Positions 24,343 to 35,553 of a DNA stretch of 64,000 nucleotides are shown one piece after another. The notes below the pieces were generated by a model. It was given only the letters and a program-made list of their open reading frames with translations, had not been told where the DNA came from and did not search any database. The stretch is from Trileptium ribeirensis (Eukaryota > Nematoda > Enoplea > Enoplida > Thoracostomopsidae): NCBI GenBank assembly GCA_030248225.1, contig JASANE010029060.1, positions 1 to 64,000 of the forward strand, read 5' to 3'. Each line of letters begins with the position of its first letter. The first letter of the stretch is position 1. The position numbers and the translations under genes were made by a program.

Positions 24343-25489
24343 TGTTCGCGAACAAATTCAATGCAGAGGTGAGGTCACAATCAAATCAAGAAATTTTCGT
24401 TCTCAAACATTTCGGTAATTTTACTTCAATTTTCGCGAACACAAAATCGTTAGATTTCAATCGCGAGCACTGTGTTCGCGAACAGTTTTACGTCGGATTT
24501 CGATTGACCAAAAAGCGTTCCGTAAAAATTTTATCCAAAAATACAATATAGGATGGTAGTCGGGGTCATTTTAAGTTTAGTCGCGCATAAGTTTTTACCC
24601 GATGGAGTAAGCGCGAAACAGAAAGAAGGTAGATTAACATTTATCGGAGTCAATTTAACACCTATTACTGTGCTGAAATCAATTACGGAAAGCGATGTGT
24701 AAAAATGATTTTGTTCATTATACAACTAGAAAGTTGAATTTTATACTTCCACATAATAACAAGATTTTGTCGTTAAGGATTAAATCACTAGATTGTTTTG
24801 TTCATTCATGCGCCAGTAAACTTAAAATGCGCCCAGTCGTAATCCTACCTTGCAAAAAGCGATCAGTGACCGCAATCCGTTGTTATGATACAAACTGCTG
24901 ATTTGCGATCGATTTTTCACTAACAATATTCGGTCAGATTTCCATTTCGTGTTGCAAAATTCAATTTTGTAGTGGAATTAAAATATTCCTTTTGTTAATT
25001 GGCAGCAAAATGGTTAAATAACACGCCGAAAGCGGAGCGTAGCGATAGTCTATGTTCTTGAGATCTACCGACCTAGTTAACTTCACGTTCTAAAACAGAA
25101 TAATCGTTCGTAGAGGTGGTAAATCATGTCTGTTCGCGAACAGCTGCTATATCCTTCCGCGAAATAATCGCGAACAGTAATATTCAACATCACCAAAGCA
25201 AATACAAAATTTTCATTTTAATACCAACGATTTATAATAAATTCTGGCATTAAATGTAAATCTATTTTCCAGACACGTTCTGGACACTTGGTCTGAGTAT
25301 GATGAGTGGGTTACACTGTCCTTAAACAAAAAGGAATGTAATAATTAATTACATCCTGGTAACTAACGCACAAAGTAAGGTTCTGTTCGCGAACAGTTAC
25401 GTTTAATATTTTTCTATTAAATCAAATTAGATCTCGCATAATGCAGTCATGGTTGCGATCAAGAAAACAGGGTCGTCTGTTCGCGAACA
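24343..25489. repeat. Cluster of palindrome TGTTCGCGAACA
   Basis: Five perfect copies of this 12-bp palindrome start at 24343, 24473, 25131, 25384 and 25478. Near matches (TCGCGAACA) are at about 24432, 25162 and 25554, and TGTTCGCGAA at about 25631. Spacing is irregular, so this is not a tandem array. Confidence 0.9.
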
Positions 25490-26429
25490 GTGGCGTGTTG
25501 CATTATTCTAATTAAATTGGATTAAATATCGCACTCGCATAATTCATTCATGGTCGCGAACAACAAACGATACGCACTGCGCAAGCTAGTCTGCATGTTT
25601 GTTCGCTAACAAAATTTGGTCGGGTGCTATACTGTTCGCGAATGACAAGTCTTAAATTAAAATTCTGTAAAATTACGTTCAAGAACAACTTAAGAATTTC
25701 ATTAAAATGTTCGATGCCATTATTCATACGCTTTGAAACCCGTGACGCAAACGTTTTTAAACCGTTTGAAGATAAATATGAGATCGCCAAATTTTTTTGG
25801 AATAACAAAACAGGATTGTTGCTGGGCGCACACAAAGTTTAGTCCCACATCATATACATTATATAATCATTGTAATATGTTATTTATAATTCATGAGCCG
25901 TGGTTTTGGAACAGACATGGAGATATATCGATGATTATGTCAAGTAGCCAGCCGCTGGGTGCATTATATCCCCTTGTTAATTTTCGCACTGATATAATGC
26001 TTAGCACTGCTAGCTCTATTGGTGTATTAAGGAAACCTCTGATTCTGGCACAGTGGTTACCGTATCTAGAGTTTACTATTAATTGCTACGCAGATACTTT
26101 GTGCATGAATCTACATGACCTTCAGGTAGTTTAGTAAAGTTCTTTATTCAACAGTTAAGACACAAATTAAAAAAAGCTTTTAAAAAGCGCGACCTTAGCG
26201 GTGAATCATGAATTGCTATGTTTTTAAGTTGGGGCATATTGTTTCCTCGCATAAGCACATTGGTCATGTACATTTCCCACATAAATATGATCGCTGTTTG
26301 TTCGATCGATAGCGAATTCTGGGTTCTCCCATATGGGGACAGGAATAGGGTCCCGTACATTTTTGTTGCTCCCCACCCCGATTGAGGTCCCCTGACAAAA
26401 TATTGGCTCCCTCGGCTAGAGTTGCAAAA

Positions 26430-26665
26430 GTTAAAAATTAATACCCGGACCCGGACCCGGACCCGGAATTTTTGGAAAGAAATACCCGGACCCGGACCCG
26501 GAATTTTTGGAAAGAAATACCCGGACCCGGACCCGCACCCGGAATTTTTGGAAAGAAATACCCGGACCCGGAATTTTTGGAAAGAAATACCCGGACCCGG
26601 ACCCGGAATTTGTTGGAGGCAAATACCCGGACCCGGAATTTTGAAACAAAAATACCCGGAATACC
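26430..26665. repeat. Minisatellite with CCCGGA words
   Basis: Units of AATACCCGGACCCGGACCCG followed by GAATTTTTGGAAAGA repeat about seven times with 6-bp (CCCGGA) expansions and contractions. Long ORFs on both strands here are repeat artefacts. Confidence 0.95.
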
Positions 26666-27286
26666 CAGAAGTTGACGAGAGAATAAAAATTGTAAGGGGG
26701 TAAAATAGCCAGGGCCATAATGTCGAAACAATGGAGAAGATGCGCACCTACTAGAGGCGAGAATACTGAAATTCCTAGGCTCGCTTCTAAAATAGAAATA
26801 TACTCGCTTGTTTACATATCTTTGCAAGGCGTTAACAACGTACGAACTGTCATAAGGTTTTTCAGTCTCGGTTTCTAAACCATGCGTTGTTACTCTTGTG
26901 CTATACGTCGTATATATAGTACTTAGGTACAAAACATTCGGAGCCGATTGCCAGCCCTAACCGCCTTATTTTTGACCTTAGCTTTTTGCACAAAAGAACG
27001 CAATTATTGCTACACGCTAACGAACGCGATCAATGTTAATGTAGTTGCAATATTTTTTATTTTTCCCGTTTTTCCCGGATTCTCACGGTTTTTGACGGTC
27101 GCGGAGACCCTGTATAATTTCCTCTTCGTTGGAAATCCTTGTTTCTAAAAAGGCTAAGCTGGCTGCAGCAATCATAAATCTTTAAATGTGATACAATAAT
27201 AAAATTTAACAATACTGTCGTACAGAAGGACAATATTTACAACCCGAAGATTCTACAATTTAAAGAAATAAGCAAAAATGCCATAC

Positions 27287-27368
27287 CGGTTCTTTGCCAT
27301 CCAAAGCGTCCAACCACGACCTACGTTCTTCTTCTGAAGCAGCTTGGAACGTAAACGGTTCGGGGTTT
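27287..27368 (-). CDS. PH-domain C-terminal helix exon
   Basis: An 82-bp exon, acceptor TGAAATTGCAG, donor CCG|GTATGG. The first base completes a Glu codon started in the 32608 exon. It then reads NPEPFTFQAASEEERRSW and LDALDGKEP. F-QA-S-EE-R--W--A-DG is the C-terminal helix of a PH domain, with the conserved Trp, and the family has DG(R/K)EPVY immediately after. The next exon indeed begins VY. Confidence 0.93.
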
Positions 27369-27936
27369 CTGCAATTTCATTACTACAAATAGTAGATTCA
27401 ATGACTAAATTACCTGATATTAAATCAAACATAACAAAAGCCATTATTACAAGATTAAAAAATTATTATTCTCATTAAAATTTTTTCCAAACACGCTCTA
27501 CCAGCGATGGTATTTATTGAAGAATGGTGTGATCTAAGTCCTTAAACGGTTTCCATGCCGTAACTCTATATGCAATTATACAATACAGAAACCATTATAT
27601 TCTCCGTGAACTCTCCTAATTCAGAAATTTTAACAACATCGTAAATTTATTGAGGGAATTAATCTTATCAATGGACATGATTCGGACTAAATGTGAGCAA
27701 GTTGTATATTAGGCACTTTAGCGTGGAATTATTACCTTTTGATACAATTTAGTTATCAAAATTTAAAACTTCCTGTGTGGAAATATCCCGTAAAATTATT
27801 TATTGGATTAATTTCAATAGAACATGCCATCGCCGCCATCAGATACAATAGCCAGCCGAAAACAAAATTATTTACGGATTAACGCCTTGCTTGTATTTCA
27901 AATGTAGCACAATACTTGTACGGTTGTATTAAGTGC

Positions 27937-28288
27937 TGTTGTATCTCCAAGTGTGTGAATGAAAAACACAGACAACGGGACTTGAAGTAAACGTTTATTA
28001 ACACACAAACACGGAAAACACGAATGGAGTTGAATGAAACAAACGTAACAAATGCACTGAATGAAGTCATACGTTACTGTTAGCCTTCTAAAGATTGACA
28101 TTAGCTTTTATGTACTCATGGAACATTCTCGAATATTTGATCATGTGATCGAACGCTCTGGAAGATTCTTCAATTGTCGTCATAAAAGGTTCTGGAAGGT
28201 TCTGGGAATGACGTTATGGAATGTTCTAGAAGTTTCTAGAGTTTGCAGAATGTTCTGGAATGTTCGCTAATTGTCGATCGCCATAACA
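27937..28288 (-). repeat. 3' LTR of Gypsy element
   Basis: 352 bp. It differs from the 5' LTR mainly by extra bases near 28080-28095 and scattered substitutions, so the insertion is not recent. Confidence 0.95.
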
Positions 28289-28426
28289 CCTCCACACCTA
28301 GCCCGACGTTCATCGCAAAGGCGAAAATCTTTGTACAGACCTTCTAGTGCGATTGGAGCGTCTTGGATTGTGGATACCGTTACTCCTGGACGGTGTTTTT
28401 GATCTGAATGTCCGTAGCAACCGGAG

Positions 28427-29390
28427 TTAGACTGGAGCCGCTGCGGGGCGGAAGAGATGGAGAAACGGTTGGATTTGATCCAGGTTCGGTGTCGTCCGCC
28501 GAGACACGCCTTGCTTGGAGTTGTTCCAGATGTCTTCTCTATCTTGGACCTTTTGGCTGAAATCGAACTTTAAAGGTGCGGGCTCCTTTTCGTTTGACGA
28601 CAATTGCTGGAACCCAACGACCTTGATTTGCTCTTCTTGGCCAAAGTATAGCGTGTAGACCGGATCTCCAACTTTGTACGACCGGATAATCTTTGATACC
28701 CGACACTGTGACTTTGTTGCCTCTCTGGATTGTCTGCCTTGTGCTCTGTGAGCAGGAGAGGGAAGCAGCGTATCAATCTTTGTCCGGATTTGGCGTGAAT
28801 TCAATAGTTCCTTGGCGAGTATCCTGAGGAATTTGGAGTACGACCGAACTACATGGGGACCTCTTGAAGGGCTTTTCTCGGAGGAAGGTTGAACTTCTGA
28901 AGTGGCTGTTTGAAACTTTGTACCAGTCTTTCCGCCGATCCATTGGTAGCCGGATGGTAGGGAGCTCATGTAAGGTGAGTGATCCCACTTTCTTGACACC
29001 ATGCTTTGAATTCTTCAGACTGGAATGCTGTTGCATTATCGGTCACCAACGTGTGTGGATATCCGAAGTGAGCAAAATCTTGCTCCAGGAGGTTAATTGT
29101 AGCCTTGGCGGTCACAGCTTGTGTAGGATGAATGCAAGGATACTTGGAGTAAGCGTCTGTGAGCAGTAACCAGTTGGAGCCCATGAAATTAATGGCGTGG
29201 TCCATGTGAAGTCGGCTCCACGGTTTTTCAGGCAACTTCCAAGGATGTACGGGAGGTTTTGCTGGCTTGTTTTGATGTTCTCCACATCACACACAATGAC
29301 TGCAGGTGGTCTCAATGTCTTCGTCAATGTTGGGCCAGTAGACGGACGTGCGAGCAAGACTCTTCATCCGATGCATCCCAAAGTATCCAA
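28427..29390 (-). pseudogene. Gypsy integrase
   Basis: The DDE core reads WSRLHMDHAINFMGSNWLLL, TDAYSKYPCIHPTQ and DFAHFGYPHTLVTDNATAF with the first two Asp intact. A zinc-binding region upstream is partly frameshifted (VYWPNIDED, CGEHQNKPAKPP). After THLT the frame breaks, and the C-terminal part (SRQIRTKIDTLLPSPAH, AQGRQSREATKSQ) follows in other frames to about 28430. Confidence 0.9.
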
Positions 29391-29478
29391 TATGTAACAG
29401 TTCCAGGACGTGACGTTGCATGGAGGTTGGAATCACAACTCTTATTCCGTGAACCAGGCAACCGTTGCAGATAGATAT

Positions 29479-30141
29479 TTATTCAGAAATTTGTCGGAAA
29501 CGTTGCATCTCCGAGCCTTCATCGCGTCTTCTTGGAGGCCATCCTTCACGTATAAACCTGAGCACCGTTGAAAGAACAGGTCTTTCGCACTCTCGTACTA
29601 AAGAACCTTGATTAGCCGATGTCAACTTGTCTTCCGTGTGTTGTACTGAAAAAACCATTTCGGCATCGTCCTCGATCTCTTCCTCGTCGAAGGAGACGTC
29701 TTCGGACGAAGGAAGGCGGTCGAGTGCGTCAGCGTTTGCATGATCCTTGGTTTTGCGGAATTCAACACTGTAGTCGAACTGGTTTAACAGCAATGCCCAT
29801 CGAGCTAGGCAATTTGCGGCCAAAAGTGGCACTTCTTTGCCCGGGCCAAAGAGCGCTTTGAGCGGTCGATGATCAGTTACCAGGATAAACCTTCTTCCAT
29901 AAAGGTACTAGTAAAACTTTTTCAGACCGAACACAATAATTGCCAACGCTTCTTTCTGGATTTGGCTGTAATTTCTTAGTGTATCGGTGAGAGTTTTAAA
30001 AACATTGAAGATGGGACGTTCACTGCCGTCGAGATAGCGATGAAAAAGAACCGCTCCAATTCCAACTTTTAACGTGTTACAAGCCAAACCCAGATGTAGT
30101 TGGCTGTTGAAATGTACGAGGACATTTTCGGAGCAGAGCAA
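29479..30141 (-). pseudogene. Gypsy RNase H
   Basis: LVHFNSQLHLGLACNTLKVG, GAVLFHRYLDGSERP and NYSQIQKEALAIIV are RNase H motifs. The first catalytic Asp, expected in ACDAS, is Asn here (ACNTL). A stop follows KKFY at 29908, and the remainder (VPLLAANCLARWALLLNQFD, HANADALDRLP) continues to 29479 in frame. Confidence 0.9.
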
Positions 30142-30153
30142 GTACTTCAGTTT

Positions 30154-30909
30154 CTAGAATGCCGCTTTTTGGTCTTGCTCCCAAATCCATTTGGAATGCT
30201 TCTTTGTTAAAACATAAAGCAGCTCTGCGAGTGTCGAGAAATTAGATGGCAAAAAATTGGCGTAGAATTGTACGGATCCTAGGAACGCTTTCAGGCTGGA
30301 AACGTCTGTTGGGGCTGGCATCTTGACGACATCATCCACTTTGGGGGCCTTGGCGATTCCCTCATGAGAGAGATAGTGACCCAGATACTCCACAAAAGGT
30401 TGAGCAAATTGACATTTCTCCAGTCTGCAACGAAGACCTTTGTTCTCGAGACTATTGAGCAAACGTCGTAAATTGTTAAAGTGGTCTTCGGCGTCCTTTC
30501 CGCTGACCAACAAATCGTCCAGGTAGACAACTACACCAGGTAAATCGTTGGTCAGTTGTTCCATGATTTGTTGAAAGTAGCCGGGAGCAGACTTGATCCC
30601 AAAAGGAAGACGCTTCTGTAGAAGAACTCCTTTATGTGTACTAAGAGCCAGTCGTCGTTGACTGATTGGACTCAGCAAGATTTGGTTGTAGGCATCAGCC
30701 AAGTAGCTTTTGGCAAACCCGTATCCAACTCCGACTTTTTGCATTAGATCCTCCGGTAGAGGCAGTGGGTGTCGATGCTCTTCCATGTGAGTGTTGACTG
30801 TCGTGATAGGTACCACGGGGGTCCATAATCGCATTACTGCACGGGTTCCCAGACGCCTTTTTCTATCCCTTTTCTGTATGCCTCTTCGAGGTCTGGCTTG
30901 AGGGCGCAA
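30154..30909 (-). pseudogene. Gypsy reverse transcriptase domain
   Basis: It contains RLWTPVVPITTVN, YLADAYNQILLSP, RLPFGIKSAPGYFQQIMEQL and VVYLDDLLVSGK (YLDD at about 30512-30525), then the thumb with EYLGHYLS and LKAFLGSVQFYANFLP. Motif A is changed: the usual (I/V)DL before ADAYNQI is SYL, so the first catalytic Asp is Tyr. The rest of the domain is about full length. Confidence 0.93.
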
Positions 30910-30950
30910 GGGACTGGACGAACTTTCCGGAAGATTGGCTCGGAATTGTC

Positions 30951-31256
30951 CTAGAATTTAACTTCCAACTGGAAATCCTTTAGGCCGCCCAGTTCCAGTT
31001 TCCAAATGTTGGGAAATTTCTGGCACAGGGTTTGACAACGTTGCTGAAGTTGGACATCCGGCTTCAAATGACTGAAAACCGCGTTGCACTCACCAGTGAG
31101 GTTGATGATCTCGTCAATCGAAATGCCCAATTTCTTTACGGCGTTGCGCCCCAGCAGGTTAAGGTCCGGAATCTCAGACAGCGTGAATTGGACTTCCGGT
31201 TGCTCTTTAGAATCCTGAGCCTGGGTGCTTGCGACGAAAGTTCCAAGCACTGGCAA
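30951..31256 (-). pseudogene. Gypsy protease end and RT N-terminus
   Basis: PDLNLLGRNAVKKLGI is the conserved C-terminal LLGR motif of the protease. CQKFPNIWKLELGGLKDFQL is the RT N-terminal region (normally FPDVF...LG.LK). The frame is lost at 30951. Confidence 0.85.
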
Positions 31257-31894
31257 ACTTGGTGCTTACAGGCAGATTCGTACTTCCACAAGAATTTGAC
31301 CAGATTTGGGCGAACCAGCTTCTCCCAATTTTGCTTGGAGATTGAAGTTGCCAGCTGTCGCTGTGTCGATTTCCATTCGTATGGGTTTGTCGTGAATTTT
31401 GACGGATGTTTCCAGCTTGGGTAAGGAACTGTTATTGGTGACCATTTGAACTTGTTGAATCTTTTTAACGGAAGACTTGCTTTGAGCACTTGTAATCTTC
31501 TTGCGACAAACCTTTTCCAAGGATCGTACTGGTTCTTCATGAAGTCCGCGATATCGTCTATAACAAGATCGTTTATGACCTTTGGAGGACTTTGTTGACG
31601 CGCGAGATTTCCAAGCAGGCGGTAGACCTCTTTGGATTGATTGGTTAGGAAAACCTGGGCCATCTTGCTGTCCGAAACCGAATGTGCTCCAGCGAAGGTT
31701 TGAAATCGATCCCAGTAGTCTGGCCAAAGTTCGTACGTTGAGTCGAACGGCTCAAAATCAGGAATATTCGGAATTGGAGAAGGCATGGTGGTGGCTACGG
31801 CGTTTGTTTGGACGCCCTGTTGTAGCACTTTGATTATAGCCTCCATTTGTTCTTGATGTCGCTTCTCTTGAGCATCCAGTTGCTTTTGCATCAT
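31136..31894 (-). pseudogene. Gypsy gag and protease remnant
   Basis: The gag start reads PNIPDFEPFDSTYELWPDYW, then RFQTFAGAHSVSDS, AQVFLTNQSKEVYRLLGNL and DFMKNQYDP, a Gypsy capsid region. The zinc-knuckle part is missing or scrambled by deletion. The frame shifts; in another frame, near 31345-31420, LPKLETSVKIHDKP is followed by MEIDTATAGNF, the retropepsin active site with DTA where DTG is usual. Confidence 0.85.
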
Positions 31895-32027
31895 GGCGAT
31901 GAGCTGAGCAATCTCATGATGAATTCGGTGTTTGACCCTTCGGCAATCGCGGAAGACGCGAATTGAACGAAACGAGTCTTTGACCGAAATGTCGAGGACG
32001 GTTTCTACTCAGTGCGCCAAAAATCCC

Positions 32028-32367
32028 TGTTGTATCTCCGAGTGTGTGAATGAAAAAACACAGACAACGGGACTCGAAGTACACGTTTATTAACACACAA
32101 ACACGGAAAACACGAATGGAGTTGAATGAAACAAACGTAACAAATGCCTTGACACAAGTCATGCGCTACTGTTTCGACATTAGCTTTTATGTGCTCATGG
32201 AACATTCTCGAATATGTGGTCAAATGATCGAACGTTCTGGAAGATTCTTCAATTGTCGTCATAAAAGGCTCTGGAAGGTTCAGGGAATGACGTTATGGAA
32301 TGTTCTAGAAGTTTCTAGACTTTGCAGAATGTTCTGGAATGTTCGCTAATTGTAGATCGCCATAACA
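32028..32367 (-). repeat. 5' LTR of Gypsy element
   Basis: 340 bp, TGTTATGGCGATC...GAGATACAACA on the minus strand with TG/CA ends. It includes a GAACATTCCAGAACATTCTG palindrome-rich region near its 5' side. It is about 90% identical to the other LTR by eye. Confidence 0.95.
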
Positions 32368-32607
32368 ATTGCATTTGTTAAACAGCGACTTTTTGCTCTA
32401 ATTATGGTGTCAATTAATTATTTAGTATAATAATAGCCACTAATATTGGAATTATTATCTTGTAATAGCGAAATCACAAATCTTCTAGATCTGTCAGAAC
32501 AGAACATCGCTTGAAGTTGTACGCTTTCTTGCTTGTCAGAAATGTGCTACGTGTTTGATGTACTAAATTCACACACTACAAACAGCACTTATTGAAAAAC
32601 CGCTTAC

Positions 32608-32661
32608 TCTTCAAATACTAGGTCGAAACAAAATCTCCGGTCAATTGAATCGGACGCGCGG
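32608..32661 (-). CDS. PH-domain exon
   Basis: A 54-bp exon, acceptor GTTTTGTTTTAG, donor GA|GTAAGC. It reads RASDSIDRRFCFDLVFE, ending in phase 2. The R.(S/T)DSI..RFCFD core is a signature of the GRAF/oligophrenin PH domain. It lies about 240 bp from the LTR at 32367, so the Gypsy element inserted in the intron downstream of this exon. Confidence 0.92.
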
Positions 32662-32899
32662 CTAAAACAAAACACAAAACTGTTCGGTTAAATATTGTGG
32701 AAAAATGACCAGACAATAATAAGTAAGCCCGAAATATTTTGAATCTAGCTTCAGATCAGAGCAACATCTTACCCGCTCTCGGATGTTTCTGAGAAATCGT
32801 TTTGTCTATTCCAAGTAGATTGAAATTAACTTCTAAGCACGACGTTATATCGAATACAATCTTAGTGTTTTGTGAAACTAATATGAATTGACTAGTAAC

Positions 32900-33744
32900 T
32901 CGCGGCGATGGTGAAACGAAGCCATCGTGGTTTCATCAAGAGGTCATTTTGTGTAATCACTTGTAAAAGGCTTTGTGGTTGATGTATATACTACATTATA
33001 ACCTATGCAACCATGCCCTCGTTGAACACCCTAAAATCTCGCCGACCGTGAACCCATCGAAAAGAATTGAAAAGTGTTCGCGCTAGTATCTAGATAACCA
33101 AATCAACGTATCCAGGGTACCGAAAAACCTATAAATAGAACATTCTTAATATCATTTCGCAATACATAACCAAGATACTGACGACAGACTACATAATATT
33201 CTAGCGACCGGGTTCATCGACTCTAAACCCGTGAAAAACATTGGAAAAGCCTTGAAAATATTCGCACTGGACTCTAACCAACCAAACCATCGAATTCAGC
33301 TTACGGAAAAACCACATGGACGATTCTTGGTGCCATGCAGGCAATACAACCAGAAAACTCTCGACATTTTGGAAATCGGGTTCGTCGATTGTGAAACCCT
33401 TGAAATCCCACGAAAGGGCATAAAATGTGTAATCATGTTGAACTTCAAATCGCTGAGCCATCGTATTCAGCATACTTGATCATATAGTATGAGCTCACTG
33501 TAGGGTAAAAACAAGCAATAATATGCCGAAAATTAAAAAACCGCTATTTATGGCAAAAGGTCGACGAACCATATTCGGCTCCACAGCGGCCCGGGGATTG
33601 GTCCCGCAAAACAGTTGTGACTAAAAAAGTTGTAAATCTCGATGAGCCGATTCTGAATGGTGATATCAATTTTGGATGCGAAGCTTGCGGGATATGGGTT
33701 GCGAAGACTGGCACCCGTAAGGCCAGATTTAGCAAATAACCCTT
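32900..33744. repeat. Interspersed repeat R, copy 2, left part
   Basis: It begins near GCGGCGATGGTGAAACGAAGC and runs through GTGAACCCATCGAAAAG, several GGGTTCATCGAC-type words and CCATATTCGGCTCC, to GGCCAGATTTAGCAAATAACC, where the TIR element at 33745 interrupts it. It resumes at 35554. Confidence 0.65.
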
Positions 33745-35553
33745 GGGTCACTTCACGAAACCATGTACTTTTGAAACGCCCCTTTTTGAAGTCAAAATGA
33801 AACGTTTTCGAATGTACAGTGTCTAGATTTCTTCCGACGTAAAAAAACCCTGAATTTTTCGAATATCGCTGTGTCTATGCAAAAAAAGCTACGTGAAACC
33901 TGCTACGGGGGTCGCAAAGGGTCCCCATCGGGGTCAAATTTTAATCCAAAATAAGTCGTGATTCTTCAGGTTGACGCAGTGACACGTGAACCATGGTCTG
34001 TTTGTATGCACGTCGGACCAAAATGGTCGCCGTCAAGCTACAGTACTCGCCAAAAATGACCGTCGTATTTCGAGCGAGCGAGTTCGAGCGAGTCGCGAGC
34101 GAGTGGCTCGCTCGAGATTTCGCAACTATTTAAATTAATAGAAAATTCTATTTTTAGAACAAATTTATTTCGAGCGAGTCGCGAGCGAGTGTCGAGCGAG
34201 TCGCGAGCGAGTGTCGAGCGAGTGACAGTCATTTTTGGCGGGTACTGTATATAGAGGACTTGCGACCTAAAATTGGTGCCGCTAGGGCCATTTTGACCTT
34301 AAAAATCGACCAATTTAGAACAAGCCTGTCGCAGGAGTTTTTCTAGCGCATCGGAGACCGCACCTACAGATACCATTTTATGCACACAAACCATCCAGGA
34401 CCGGGGGACGTATGACAAAAATTTTCAGGCAGATCCTTAGGCCTTGTAAAAATTTGCACCCCGAAATGTCGGGGGGGCTGCACCTGAGGTCGGAGGGGAG
34501 GGCTACATTTTCCTATAACATACAACGCATGAAACTTTAGCTACTTCTAAAGATTCTAGATTTGGTTTAACACACAGCTGGTGTAAAACAAACACAATTA
34601 TTGATCTAAGATTAGCATATATTTAGGTGATGATACCAAGGACAATGCGCGCATTAGATGTGCGGGCAGCCAGAAGGGTTATCTAGCTGCCCAGTTAACC
34701 GCACGGCCCCATATCATGGTGCAATGATGATAAACTTATATACTAATATGGTTCTTGCGACATTCAGTTTCGTTTACTATACATGCAATTGGGAGGGGCT
34801 GGGGGAGTGGACTACACGTCAGGTAGGGGGGCTACATTTTCATTAAAATTTTTTAATACATGGGTCGATTCAAGTGGGGCGTTACTATGTTTCAAGTCTG
34901 CGTATTGTAACACTGTATGCTAGATTTGGATTTTTTAACCTTAATTTTCGTAAGGTCGGTGGGCTACATTTTGCATACCCCATTTTTGGCACTTTATGAC
35001 CTTCGACCTCATAATCAAACAACACATGGACAGAAGCTGACATTCTTTTTTTTCAATAAAACCTGTACCGATTACGATTATCGTTATGTAGCATTTTTGG
35101 CGCCAGTGCACTTTGACGTATTTACCAAAGTATGCAAGCTGCCATATTTGACCTAGGTTGGGGGGGGGCTACATGTCACGAATAAATTTTTTCGGAAGCT
35201 TGACGTCAGCTTCAGTATCGATGCTTACTCCCAAGTTTTTGCGGAAAAATTAGCAAATACTAAAGGATCACAGGGAAATGAAAAACACACATATGCATCA
35301 TATGCTAGCGATACGGCGAACGTTTATAGTGGGACATGTTTTTTGGATTCATTTGGGCAATCCGGTTTGTGGGCCTTTGGTTCCTGGTACGTTAGGGGCA
35401 CAGAGATCCACCATACCTCATTGTGACCGTCGGAACGCCTATTACTACATCTACAGCGACATTAAATTTCTTTCCAAAAGACTGGTGGTATGAACCAAAA
35501 AGTGCCGATGTAGCCCCCTTCGACCAAAATCACATGGTTTCGTGAAATAACCC
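33745..35553. mobile_element. Non-autonomous TIR element with G-runs (copy P3)
   Basis: It begins GGGTCACTTCACGAAACCAT and ends with the inverse ATGGTTTCGTGAAATAACCC; CTT flanks both ends. It is inserted in repeat R: the uninterrupted copy at about 56300 reads CCCTTAAAAACC at this point. It contains a CGAG MITE (34039-34249) absent from the sister copy at 13916. Confidence 0.8.
34039..34249. mobile_element. CGAG MITE, copy 4, nested
   Basis: TACAGTACTCGCCAAAAATG at the left, the inverse of TACAGTACCCGCCAAAAATG at the right. Arms are arrays of CGAGCGAGT and CGCGAGCGAG words on both sides of an AT-rich centre, giving a long hairpin. The sister TIR element has the empty site (TCAAGCCATTTGGAGG). 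Confidence 0.88.

Larger units (their letters stand above)
23697..27286. other. Intron with palindrome cluster and minisatellite
   Basis: It holds the TGTTCGCGAACA cluster (24343-25489) and the minisatellite at 26430-26665. Short ORFs between are not supported as exons. Confidence 0.6.
27937..32367 (-). mobile_element. Ty3/Gypsy LTR retrotransposon, full length but inactive
   Basis: A 4.4-kb element in the intron between the 32608 and 27287 exons, in the same orientation as the host gene. Two LTRs flank gag, protease, RT, RNase H and integrase remnants in Ty3/Gypsy order, resembling the K02A2.6-like elements common in invertebrates. Flanks are AGTGC and ATTGC, a 5-bp duplication with one change. 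Next to the 5' LTR (32027 downwards, minus strand) after 7 bases is TGGCGCACTGAGTAGAA, a primer-binding-site-like stretch; next to the 3' LTR is a purine-rich AGGTGTGGAGG tract. Frameshifts, a stop and lost active-site residues show it is dead. Confidence 0.95.
27369..32607. other. Intron interrupted by the Gypsy element
   Basis: Outside the element (27369-27936 and 32368-32607) only AT-rich sequence is visible. Confidence 0.65.

Noticed and set aside
24343..25640. CRISPR-like array
   Set aside because: The repeated unit is a 12-bp palindrome with irregular spacing in animal DNA; no repeat-spacer regularity.
26148..26932. ORFs with GPGPGI or TRTRTRN repeats
   Set aside because: Produced by the CCCGGA minisatellite; open in several frames on both strands.
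32050..32349. Plus-strand ORF of 99 residues
   Set aside because: It lies entirely within the Gypsy LTR and its twin is at 28061-28270 in the other LTR.
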